From Phytomonospora sp040655735 (GTDB taxonomy: Bacteria; Actinomycetota; Actinomycetes; Mycobacteriales; Micromonosporaceae), in contig NZ_JBFAKK010000001.1 in NCBI RefSeq assembly GCF_040655735.1, forward strand, positions 558,001 to 622,000: a stretch of 64,000 nucleotides of DNA, given 5' to 3'. Of the stretch, positions 29,962-37,949 are shown piece after piece; position 1 is the stretch's first letter; every line of letters starts with the position of its first letter. The notes below the pieces were generated by a model. That model searched no databases, was not told the DNA's origin, and worked only from the letters and a program-made list of their open reading frames with translations. The position numbers and the translations under genes are program-made.

Positions 29962-30150
29962 AAACGGGCCGTTCCCCGCCGGCCCACTACGCCAAGCGGT
30001 TCCAGCCGGCCGGAGCCGCGCCAAGCCGCTCCGGCCGGCCTCCCCGCCGGTCCAACCGACGGCCAACCCTGCGACATCTCACCGCCGCCCAGCGCCCAGT
30101 CCCTCAAGCGCCGGCCACAGCGCGGTTCCCGGCGAGCGCCGCACCTACCC

Positions 30151-31608
30151 CTAGAACACCCACGCCTCGATCGGCGCCGAGAAGAAGTACACCGTGAACA
30201 GTGCCGACACGATCCACAGCAGCCAGTGCACCTGCCGCGCCTTCCCCGCCACCAGCTTCAGCACCACGAAGGACACGAAGCCCGCGCCGATGCCGTTGGT
30301 GATCGAGTACGTGAACGGCATGACCGCGATCGTCAGGAAGGCCGGGATGGCCACCGTCAGGTCGGACCAGTCGATGTGCCGTACCTGCGTCAGCAGCAGG
30401 AAGCCGACCACGACCAACGCCGGCGCGGCGGCCTGCATCGGAACGATCGTCAGCACGGGGGTGAAGAACAGCGCCACGGCGAACAGCACACCCGTGACGA
30501 CGCTGGCCAGCCCCGTCCTCGCGCCCTCGCCGACACCGGCGGCGGACTCGATGTACGAGGTCGCCGACGAGGACGAACTGGCGCCACCGGCGGCGGAGGC
30601 GACGGCGTCGACCATCAGCACGCGGCCGATCCGGGGAACCTGCCCGTTCTCGTCGAGCAGGCCGGCCTCGCCGGACACCGCGACGACGGTGCCCATCGTG
30701 TCGAAGAAGTCCGACAGGAGCAGTGTGAAGACCAGCAGCACCACCGTCAGCGCGGTCACCTCGCCGAAGGCGCCGGTGAGGCTGAAGTCGCCGAGCAGCC
30801 CGAAGTCGGGCGCGGCGACGGCGGAGTCGGGGAAGGCCGGCTTGGTCAGACCCCACTGCTGTCCGGGCGCGACGGCCTCGATGATGATCGCCACGATCGT
30901 CATCCCGAGGATGCTGATCAGGATCGCGCCCTTCACCTTGCGCAACATGAGCGCGAAGGTCAGCAGCACGCCGAGACAGAACACCAGGATCGGCCAGCCC
31001 GACAGCTGTCCGTCGGTGCCGAGCTGCACGGGGACGGTCGTGCCGGCGGCGTCGCCGATGCGGCTGACGAAGCCGGCGTCGACGAAGCCGATGAAGGCGA
31101 GGAACAGGCCGATGCCGACGGCGATGGCCTGCTTGAGCTGCATGGGGATGGCGTCCATGATCGCCTTGCGGATACCGCCGGCGACCAGCACGCACAGCAC
31201 GATGCCGGTGATGACGACCAGGCCCATCGCGTCGGCCCACGCCATGCGCGGCGCGAGCTGGTAGGCGACCACGGCGTTGATGCCGAGGCCGGCCGCCAGC
31301 GCGACCGGGAGGCGCCCGACGATGCCCATGAGGATCGTCATGATCGCCGCGACCAGCGCCGTCGAGGTGACCAGCTGCACGGTCGACAGGTGCTGCCCGT
31401 ACTTGTCCTCGGCTCCGGCCAGGATGATCGGGTTGAGCACCAGGATGTAGGCCATGGTGAAGAACGTGGCGAGGCCGCCGCGCAGTTCCCTGCTCAGACT
31501 GGAGCCGCGCGCGCTGATCTCGAAGTACCGGTCGAAGGAGTTGGTACCGGCCGCCGGGGGCGGCTGCGGTGGCTGTGGCGTGGATTCTTTGGACGTTGAC
31601 GAGGGCAT
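30151..31608 (-). CDS. AzgA-type NCS2 purine (adenine/guanine/hypoxanthine) permease
   Basis: 485 residues with about twelve membrane helices. Features typical of the AzgA branch are FFTMAYILVLNPIIL in the first helix, ALAAGLGINAVVAY (NCS2 motif), SDFFDTMGTVVAVSGEAGLLD, and SSSSSATSYIESAAGVGEGARTGL. It imports purine bases with protons, which would supply the purine operon at 9291-19421. A Pro/Ser-rich N-terminal tail precedes the membrane domain. GGGAG stands 5 bp before the ATG. The LysR gene lies 155 bp upstream on the same strand and may be its regulator. Confidence 0.93.
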   Translation of the reverse strand: MPSSTSKESTPQPPQPPPAAGTNSFDRYFEISARGSSLSRELRGGLATFFTMAYILVLNPIILAGAEDKYGQHLSTVQLVTSTALVAAIMTILMGIVGRLPVALAAGLGINAVVAYQLAPRMAWADAMGLVVITGIVLCVLVAGGIRKAIMDAIPMQLKQAIAVGIGLFLAFIGFVDAGFVSRIGDAAGTTVPVQLGTDGQLSGWPILVFCLGVLLTFALMLRKVKGAILISILGMTIVAIIIEAVAPGQQWGLTKPAFPDSAVAAPDFGLLGDFSLTGAFGEVTALTVVLLVFTLLLSDFFDTMGTVVAVSGEAGLLDENGQVPRIGRVLMVDAVASAAGGASSSSSATSYIESAAGVGEGARTGLASVVTGVLFAVALFFTPVLTIVPMQAAAPALVVVGFLLLTQVRHIDWSDLTVAIPAFLTIAVMPFTYSITNGIGAGFVSFVVLKLVAGKARQVHWLLWIVSALFTVYFFSAPIEAWVF

Positions 31609-31763
31609 GACACTCCCGAGAATGCCGCGGGCGAGAGGTAGATCGACGATGATCTCCGGTCGGTCGCCAAGAGGCTAACCCGCGCGCCGTCCTCCCTGCT
31701 CACGGCCCCGATATGGTCTCGGCCAGGTCTCGGGAACCGCACGTTCGCGACCGATGCGGCCGG

Positions 31764-32642
31764 TCACCCTCCGAAGGCGCGGCGCAGGTGCCCGACGAGC
31801 GTGCGCAGCGCGGGACTCGCCGGCGTCTCCGACCACACCAGGGCCAGCACGCCCGGCAGGTCCACGTCGTCGATCACCCCCGTCGACAGGGAGTCGCCCG
31901 AGACCACCGTCGACTCGCTCAGCACCGCCACGCCGAGACCGCGTTCGGCCAGCGCGGCGACGGCGTCGGGCGCGCTCGCCTGAAGCGTGATCTCGGGGCG
32001 GAGCCCCTGCGCCGCGCAGGCACGGTCGAAGACCTCGCGGATTCCCGTTCCCGTCGGCAGGCACACGATCGGGTGGGCGCAGACCTCGGCGAGTGTCGGG
32101 CGTTCCCGCTTCGCCAGCGGATGGTCGGGCGGGACGGCGGCCACGAGGCGCTCACTGACGATCGGGAACGCCGCGAGCCCCGGGGGCGGTTCGCCCGCCG
32201 CGCCGATGAGCGCGAGGTCGAGCAGACCGGTGCGGACCCGTTCGGTGAGCAGATCGGAGGTGTCCTCGCTGAGGACGATCTCGACGCCGGGGTGCGCGGC
32301 GTGGAAGGACGACAGCCCGTCGAACAGGGGCGTGACCGTGCAGGCGGTGACCATTCCGACCGTGAGCCGCCCGCGCAGCAGCTGGACGACCTCGCCGACG
32401 GCCTGCCGCACCGCCTCGGCGGCGGCGAGCGCCGCGCGGGCGTGTTCGAGGGCCGCGGCGCCCGCCGGTGTGAGGCGCGCGCCCCGGCTGGAGCGGTCGA
32501 TGAGGGCCGCTCCGAGCTCCCGTTCCAGCTGCCGGATCTGGGCGCTCACACCCGACTGACTGATGTGCACGCGCTCGGCCGCGCGGGTGAAGCCGGCCTC
32601 CTCCGCGACGGCGACGAAGTACTCCAGCTGCCTCAGTTCCAT
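31764..32642 (-). CDS. LysR family transcriptional regulator
   Basis: 292 residues. The N-terminal helix-turn-helix is typical: MELRQLEYFVAVAEEAGFTR, then VHISQSGVSAQIRQLERELG. The periplasmic-binding-like effector domain follows (VGMVTACTVTPLF onward). It is transcribed away from an NTF2-like gene across about 100 bp that hold a CAGAAG/CTTCTG dyad, a candidate autoregulatory site. Likely targets are the NTF2-like gene and possibly the purine permease. The effector is unknown. Confidence 0.93.
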   Translation of the reverse strand: MELRQLEYFVAVAEEAGFTRAAERVHISQSGVSAQIRQLERELGAALIDRSSRGARLTPAGAAALEHARAALAAAEAVRQAVGEVVQLLRGRLTVGMVTACTVTPLFDGLSSFHAAHPGVEIVLSEDTSDLLTERVRTGLLDLALIGAAGEPPPGLAAFPIVSERLVAAVPPDHPLAKRERPTLAEVCAHPIVCLPTGTGIREVFDRACAAQGLRPEITLQASAPDAVAALAERGLGVAVLSESTVVSGDSLSTGVIDDVDLPGVLALVWSETPASPALRTLVGHLRRAFGG

Positions 32643-32661
32643 AAGCCCTGATTCTAACTCC

Positions 32662-32687
32662 CAGAAGAACCATCTGTTGGACTTCTG
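32662..32687. promoter_or_regulatory. Inverted repeat CAGAAG-N14-CTTCTG, candidate LysR operator
   Basis: Perfect 6-bp arms lie in the short divergent region, about 20 bp from the LysR start and 54 bp from the NTF2-like start. The position and the interrupted dyad fit a LysR recognition site. It is not proven that this LysR binds it. Confidence 0.5.
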
Positions 32688-32741
32688 TTTCCGGTAGGCG
32701 CAGACTGGGAATCGAACAAACGATCTTGAGGAGGAGACACC

Positions 32742-33107
32742 GTGAGCGAATACGAGAAGGCCATGCGTCCCGAGGACATCACGCGCCTGTTCGTCGAGCG
32801 TTCCAACGCCGGAGACGCCGACGGGGTCGCCGCGCTCTACGAGGAGGGCGCCGTGCTCGCCTACCCGCCCGGCGGTCAGACGGTCGGCCGCGAGGCCATC
32901 CGGAAACTGTGGGCCTCGGTGCTGGAGCACGGACCGAAGTTCGAACTGGAGACGCCGCTGCCGACCCTGATCAGCGGAGAGCTCGCACTCACCTCCACAC
33001 CGCCGAAGGACGGCGCCGGCGCCCGCGCCCAGGTGGTCCGCAAGCAGGCCGACGGCAGCTGGCTGCGCGTACTCGATCTGCCGGAGTTCGTCACTCCCAA
33101 GGAGTGA
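32742..33107 (+). CDS. NTF2-like (SnoaL/ketosteroid isomerase fold) protein
   Basis: 121 residues. The pattern ITRLFVERSNAGDADGVAALYEEGAVLAYPPG, then GREAIRKLWASVL, is typical of small NTF2-like proteins that bind or isomerise small molecules. No catalytic role can be assigned. GTG is the start, with GAGGAGGAGA upstream. It is divergent from a LysR gene and is followed by a very strong terminator, so it forms a single-gene transcript. Confidence 0.82.
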   Translation: MSEYEKAMRPEDITRLFVERSNAGDADGVAALYEEGAVLAYPPGGQTVGREAIRKLWASVLEHGPKFELETPLPTLISGELALTSTPPKDGAGARAQVVRKQADGSWLRVLDLPEFVTPKE

Positions 33108-33130
33108 GGGACACCGAACTCCCGCCGCAT

Positions 33131-33170
33131 CGCAGGGACCCGGGCGCACGCGCCCGGGTCCCTGCGTTTT
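33131..33170 (+). terminator. Intrinsic terminator after the NTF2-like gene
   Basis: A perfect 16-bp stem (33131-33146 with 33151-33166) around a 4-base loop, followed by GTTTT. This is the clearest rho-independent terminator in the window. Confidence 0.9.
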
Positions 33171-33349
33171 CGCGCCCGCCCACCAGTGCACCTCACCACC
33201 GGTCGCCACCCGAGCACCTAGCGGTGCCCCCGCGTCCCCGCGACTCCCGACCGTGGACGCCCGCGGACCTGTGCTCCCGCCCACCCGTTCCCACCTGCGG
33301 CACCGCTTCCGGCTTCGCACGCACAAGCCGCGGTGTCGCACGTGTCGGG

Positions 33350-33382
33350 TATAAAAACCGCACCACGGACGCCTTGTCCGTG
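33350..33382 (+). promoter_or_regulatory. TATAAA box and 5' UTR hairpin before the SWIM operon
   Basis: TATAAA at 33350-33355 is a good -10 candidate in an otherwise GC-rich 267-bp spacer. No consensus -35 is seen. A 7-bp hairpin (CACGGAC at 33364-33370 with GTCCGTG at 33376-33382) would lie at the very 5' end of the transcript. Apart from this the spacer 33171-33437 holds nothing recognisable. Confidence 0.5.
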
Positions 33383-33437
33383 CCGGCGTGGCCGCCGTGG
33401 AGCGGCCCGACGCCGTCCTCACAGCGGTTGGAGGTCG

Positions 33438-33938
33438 ATGGTCTTGGTGTCGGACAGGCCCGGTGACGAGCGGCGGAGCACGGTACGCGTGCTCCCACTC
33501 GTACAGGCCCGCAAACTGGCGAAGGTCCCCTTCGTCGAAATGGCCGACGGACGGCTGCAGGGCGTGGTGTCCAGCGGCTCGGACCCCGCCCGCGTGTACG
33601 TGTCCTCGATCGGCGCGGCCGATCACGCCCTCAGCTGCAGCACCAACAACAACCGGCCCTGCGGCGGCCTCGGCGGACGCTGGGCCTGTAACCACATCAA
33701 GGCAATGGTCACCGAGGCCGTGACCCAGTACGGCGGTGAACGCGTCGGCCGCTTCCTTCGTGTCGAGGCCGACGACACCTTCGAGATCCTCGACCAGATC
33801 AACGGGACCAGCTCCTCCACCCAGGCCGCGGTCGTCTTCGCCCGCTTCCTTCGCCACCTGAGCTACCTGGAGCTGCCGACCACCAGCGGCCCCATCCCCG
33901 AACTCCACTGGTTCCCGGCGTCCGGGGCGGTGCGCTGA
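33438..33938 (+). CDS. SWIM zinc-finger protein
   Basis: About 166 residues. The zinc-binding SWIM-like motif is SCSTNNNRPCGGLGGRWACNH (Cys, Cys, Cys-x-His), followed by IKAMVTEAV. SWIM domains bind DNA or protein. GGAGG at 33430-33434 is only 3 bases before the ATG, so a TTG at 33444 or GTG at 33447 could be the true start. It is the first gene of a coupled five-gene operon; in E. coli the comparable SWIM gene is yehQ. It shares one base (TGATG) with the following start. Confidence 0.82.
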   Translation: MVLVSDRPGDERRSTVRVLPLVQARKLAKVPFVEMADGRLQGVVSSGSDPARVYVSSIGAADHALSCSTNNNRPCGGLGGRWACNHIKAMVTEAVTQYGGERVGRFLRVEADDTFEILDQINGTSSSTQAAVVFARFLRHLSYLELPTTSGPIPELHWFPASGAVR

Positions 33939-35335
33939 TGCTCGCCTCGCAACTGGCCGCCGTCCTCGCCGCCGCCCAGCCGGGCGTCACCGAGACCCTC
34001 GCCGTCGTCGACGGACTCGACGACGCCCTCGTCCACGGACTCAGCCGCCTCGGCGGCGAGCAGACCGCGGCCCTCACCGCGCTCGCCTCCGCCGTGGCGG
34101 TCACCCCCCTCGGTGACCGGGTCGGCGAGGCCATCGAGAAGATCAAGGCCGGCTCCATCGGCGACGAGCACCTCGCCGCCCTGGCCGCCGCCCGCTCGGC
34201 GCTCCTCGGAGCCGTCCACGACGAACTCCTCACCGGCCTCGACACCGCCCTCGGTCGCACCCGCGCGCCCTGGCAGGCGGGCGCCACCCCGGCCCAAGCC
34301 GCCGGCGGACCGCGTGGAGGCGCCCGATCCTGGCTCGGCGAACTGGCCATCACCGGCTGGCACGGCGTCGACCACGAACTCGTCTCCGGTGGCGCCCAGG
34401 CGATCGACGCGGTCCTGTCCGACCCGGCCTCCCGCCGTCTCGCCGTGCTCCTCGACGGCCTCGCCGCCGAACTGCGCACGGCCAGCCCGGTGGCGACCAT
34501 GGAGCTCATCCCGGCCCGCCGCTGGGCGGACCTGTGGACGCGCGCGGTCCTGCTGTCCCAGTCGGCGTGGACCGGCGCGGCTACGGCCGAAGCCGTCACC
34601 GGCCGCCTCATGGTCCTCGGCGCCGACCTCCACGAGCACGCCACGGCCGTCCAGATCGAGGTGCACGGGATCCTGGAGACCCCCGACGGCGCCGTCCGCC
34701 TGGTCCGCGCCGCCGTCTCGGCGGCCAAGGTGGACACCATCGTCGGGCCCGCGGTGTGGAAGCTCTTCGCCGACCACCCGGTCCTCACCACGGCGCTCGC
34801 CGAGCGCCGCTCCATAGAGCTCACCGGCATGCCGCTTCTCGACGGCGGCGACCTCGTCTGGATTGAGGAGCACGCCGCCCCGGGCGAGCCCGCCGACCCC
34901 TTCACCACCGCCCGCGTTCGGCTGCCGGCGGCTGTCGCGCCCGCATCCCAGCCGCTCGACAGGCACCCGGCCCGCATCGCCGAACCGGTCCTCGTCGAGG
35001 GCTACACCGTCTCCGCCGCCGAGGATTCGCTGACCTTCGACCTCGGCGGCGGCACCGTGGCGATCGACCTCGACCGCCTGCCGGCCGCTGGCCCGATCAC
35101 CAAGGAACTCCTCGCGGCCTCCACGGCCTGCCTCGGCCTGCTCCGCTGGGATGCAGGGGACTGGACCCTCCAGCCGCTGGCGCTCCAGGCGACGGTCAAG
35201 AAGAAGCCCGCCGAGGCGCACACGGCCGACTGGGCGCAGGGCCCGACCGACCCGAAGATCGTCAAGGCCGCGGCACGGGCCGGCGACGCCGTCGCGGTCC
35301 TGCGCGAGCGAGCGGGACGGTTGCTGCGCAAATGA
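33938..35335 (+). CDS. Uncharacterised protein of the SWIM/VWA/MoxR/DUF5682 operon
   Basis: 465 residues, rich in Ala and Leu and largely helical in its first half; later segments such as VLVEGYTVSAAEDSLTFDLGGG suggest beta structure. No catalytic motif or membrane segment is seen. I do not recognise the domain with certainty; a DUF5691-like assignment is possible from context only. It is coupled to the SWIM gene (TGATG) and overlaps the VWA gene by four bases (ATGA), so it is an integral part of the system. Confidence 0.75.
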   Translation: MLASQLAAVLAAAQPGVTETLAVVDGLDDALVHGLSRLGGEQTAALTALASAVAVTPLGDRVGEAIEKIKAGSIGDEHLAALAAARSALLGAVHDELLTGLDTALGRTRAPWQAGATPAQAAGGPRGGARSWLGELAITGWHGVDHELVSGGAQAIDAVLSDPASRRLAVLLDGLAAELRTASPVATMELIPARRWADLWTRAVLLSQSAWTGAATAEAVTGRLMVLGADLHEHATAVQIEVHGILETPDGAVRLVRAAVSAAKVDTIVGPAVWKLFADHPVLTTALAERRSIELTGMPLLDGGDLVWIEEHAAPGEPADPFTTARVRLPAAVAPASQPLDRHPARIAEPVLVEGYTVSAAEDSLTFDLGGGTVAIDLDRLPAAGPITKELLAASTACLGLLRWDAGDWTLQPLALQATVKKKPAEAHTADWAQGPTDPKIVKAAARAGDAVAVLRERAGRLLRK

Positions 35336-36819
35336 CCGCACCGGAGATCAATCCCGACGAGAACCGCCGCCAGATCCTCTACTGGCGCCTCCTGGCGCGC
35401 GTGTTCGGCAGCGAGGAGCAGAACTCGCTGGAGGCGTCGAGCGTCGCGATCGTCGACGACATCGGCCTCCCGCCGGCCCTGCTCGACCCGGGCGTCTCAC
35501 TGGACAACCTCGTCCAGCGCTTCCCCGAACTGGCCGAGGAGTTCGACGGCCTCATCGCCGAGCAGACCCGTGGCGAGAACGATGCGGTGCGGGCCGCTTC
35601 GACCCCTGAGCCGGCGCTCGATTCCGCACCGGAACCCGAGTCCGGCCCCGAGGCGGCCGCGAACGAGCCCGCCGAGACCGAGGACCTCGACGGGTCCCTC
35701 ACTCTGGCCGGACCCGGCCCCGGTGAGGTCCGGCGGGCCGCCCTGGTCTCGAAGCTGCTGCTCAACGTATTCGCCACCGGCGCCGGCGACGTCAGCGCCG
35801 GACAGCTCGCCGACTGGCAGAACGACGCCGGCTGGCTGGAACGCGCGATGGGCTGCAAGCCCGGCGACCTGCGCGGCAGGGGAGCGGGCAACGCCCCCGG
35901 CATCGGCACCGGAAACGGAGCCGGCGACGCCGAACTGGCCGCCGTGCTGGCCGGCATCGAAGGCGACCTGGTCAAGCGCATGCGCCTGCGCGAGGTGCTC
36001 GGCGATCCCGAGCTGGCCAAGCGGCTCACGCCGAGCATGTCGCTGATCGAGCAGCTGCTGAGGGACAAGGACAACCTCTCCGGCCTCGCCCTGGCCAACG
36101 CCAAGGCCCTGATCCGCCGCTACGTCGACGAGGTCGCCGAGGTTCTGCGCACCCAGGTGCAGCAGACCAGTGTCGGCACGATCGACCGCTCGGTGCCGCC
36201 GAAGCGGGTGTTCCGCAACCTCGACCTCCAGCGCACGATCTGGAAGAACCTGACCAACTGGAGCCCGGAGGACCAGCGGCTCTACGTCGACCAGCTCTTC
36301 TACAAGCAGACCGCCAAGCGGGTCACGCCCGCGCGGCTGATCGTGGTCGTCGACCAGTCCGGTTCGATGGTCGACGCGATGGTCAACTGCACCATCCTCG
36401 CCTCGATCTTCACCGGACTGCCCAAGGTGGACGTCCACCTGATCGCCTACGACACGCGCGCGCTCGACCTGACGCCGTGGGTCGCCGACCCTTTCGAGGT
36501 GCTGCTGCGCACGAAACTCGGCGGCGGAACCGACGGCACGGCCGCGATGGCGCTGACCGAACCGAAGATCGCCGACCCGCGCAACACGGTCGTGGTCTGG
36601 ATCTCCGACTACTACGAGTGGCGCGAGCGGGAGCTGTTCGACAGCATGACCGCCCTGCACCGCTCGGGCGTCAAGTTCATCCCGGTCGGCGCGGTCAACG
36701 GCCGCGGCGCGCAGAGCGTCAACCCCTGGTTCCGCCAGCGCTTCAAGGACCTGGGCACCCCGGTGCTCTCCGGTCACATCAAGAAACTCGTGTTCGAGCT
36801 CAAGTACTTCCTCACCTAG
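35332..36819 (+). CDS. VWA domain protein (YehP-like)
   Basis: 495 residues. The C-terminal von Willebrand A domain begins RLIVVVDQSGSMVDAM, with the MIDAS DxSxS at residues 341-345. The threonine of GGGTDGTAA and the aspartate of VWISDYYEW complete the metal site. The N-terminal half is helical, with an acidic Pro/Glu-rich linker (about residues 85-125). VWA proteins paired with MoxR ATPases act as adaptor or chaperone complexes. It lies 14 bp before the MoxR gene. Confidence 0.9.
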   Translation: MTAPEINPDENRRQILYWRLLARVFGSEEQNSLEASSVAIVDDIGLPPALLDPGVSLDNLVQRFPELAEEFDGLIAEQTRGENDAVRAASTPEPALDSAPEPESGPEAAANEPAETEDLDGSLTLAGPGPGEVRRAALVSKLLLNVFATGAGDVSAGQLADWQNDAGWLERAMGCKPGDLRGRGAGNAPGIGTGNGAGDAELAAVLAGIEGDLVKRMRLREVLGDPELAKRLTPSMSLIEQLLRDKDNLSGLALANAKALIRRYVDEVAEVLRTQVQQTSVGTIDRSVPPKRVFRNLDLQRTIWKNLTNWSPEDQRLYVDQLFYKQTAKRVTPARLIVVVDQSGSMVDAMVNCTILASIFTGLPKVDVHLIAYDTRALDLTPWVADPFEVLLRTKLGGGTDGTAAMALTEPKIADPRNTVVVWISDYYEWRERELFDSMTALHRSGVKFIPVGAVNGRGAQSVNPWFRQRFKDLGTPVLSGHIKKLVFELKYFLT

Positions 36820-36833
36820 GAGTAGCCACCACA

Positions 36834-37949
36834 ATGTCCAACGAGATCCTGCGCGCGCCCGCCGAGGTCAAGTACGCCGAAGAGCTGGACTGGCTGGAGT
36901 CGGTCGACGACGGCCCGAAGCCGTTCTCCTGGCGGCTGAGCCCGAAGATGGTGCGGCTGTTCATCCTCGGCTCGGAGCGCTCCGACGGCCTCGACCGCGA
37001 GATCGCCCAGAAGTGGTTCGGTGACCGCAGCTTCGTCGAACGCAGCATCGTCACCCTCGCCTCCGACCGCGGACTGCTGCTCATCGGCGACCCGGGCACC
37101 GGCAAGAGCTGGCTGGCCGAACTGCTGTCGGCGGCCATCTCCCGCAACTCGACCCTGGTCGTCCAGGGCACCGCCGGCACCACCGAGGACCACATCAAGT
37201 ATTCGTGGAACGTCTCGATGGTCATCGCCAAGGGGCAGTCGCGCGAGTCGATGATCCCCTCGCCGATCATGAACGCCATGGAGCAGGGCGTCATCGGGCG
37301 CTTCGAGGAGCTGACCCGCTCCACCAGCGACGTCCAGGACGCGCTTATCTCCATCCTGTCGGAGAAGTACGTCTCGATCCCCGAGCTGGAGGACGACAAC
37401 ATCGTCTTCGCCCAGCCCGGCTTCTCGATCATCGCCACCGCCAACAGCCGCGACAAGGGCGTCAACGACCTGTCCTCGGCCCTCAAGCGGCGCTTCAACT
37501 TCGTGCGGATCCCGGTGGTGAGCAACAAGAAGAGCGAGACCGAGATCGTCCGCTTCCGCACCACCGAGCTGCTCGACCGCCACCGCATCGAGCTCGACCT
37601 GCCGCCGAACCTGCTCGACATCCTGTTGCAGAGCTTCGCCGACCTGCGGGCCGCCGCGGCCTCGGCGACCAGCGATGACGACAAGCTCGAGTCGGCGCTG
37701 TCGACGGCCGAGCAGATCGGCGTGCTGGAGGACGCGATCCTGCACAGTCACTTCTTCGGCGACCGTACCCTGCGCGCCGAGACGCTCGCCGGTTCGCTCG
37801 TCGGGTCGCTGGCCCGCCGCACACCGGAGGACCTGGCGATCCTCAACAAGTACTGGCACGGGGTCATCGAGCCGCGCAGCAAGAAGGACGGCGGAGAGTG
37901 GAACGGCTTCCTCGAGGGCGGCCGTCAGGCGATCGCCACACTCTCATGA
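36834..37949 (+). CDS. MoxR-type AAA+ ATPase (YehL-like)
   Basis: 371 residues. Walker A is GDPGTGKSW (Lys91), the MoxR helix-2 insert region is around AGTTEDHIKYSWN, the sensor 1 region is SIIATANSRDKGVNDLSSAL and the arginine finger is in KRRFNFVRIP. MoxR ATPases remodel partner proteins together with VWA proteins. GGAG stands 11 bp before the ATG. The end overlaps the DUF5682 start by four bases. Its closest known arrangement is E. coli yehL-yehM-yehP-yehQ. Confidence 0.92.
   Translation: MSNEILRAPAEVKYAEELDWLESVDDGPKPFSWRLSPKMVRLFILGSERSDGLDREIAQKWFGDRSFVERSIVTLASDRGLLLIGDPGTGKSWLAELLSAAISRNSTLVVQGTAGTTEDHIKYSWNVSMVIAKGQSRESMIPSPIMNAMEQGVIGRFEELTRSTSDVQDALISILSEKYVSIPELEDDNIVFAQPGFSIIATANSRDKGVNDLSSALKRRFNFVRIPVVSNKKSETEIVRFRTTELLDRHRIELDLPPNLLDILLQSFADLRAAAASATSDDDKLESALSTAEQIGVLEDAILHSHFFGDRTLRAETLAGSLVGSLARRTPEDLAILNKYWHGVIEPRSKKDGGEWNGFLEGGRQAIATLS

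Larger units (their letters stand above)
29664..30150. other. Gene-free 487-bp spacer with tandem repeats and a hairpin
   Basis: This lies between the uvrA-like promoter and the end of the permease gene. It contains the 8-bp tandem repeat at 29889-29920 and the hairpin at 29929-29961. Further right, degenerate repeats of a CCGGCCGG/AAGCsGyTCC type occur between about 29980 and 30060. No coding frame in it resembles a protein. Confidence 0.6.
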
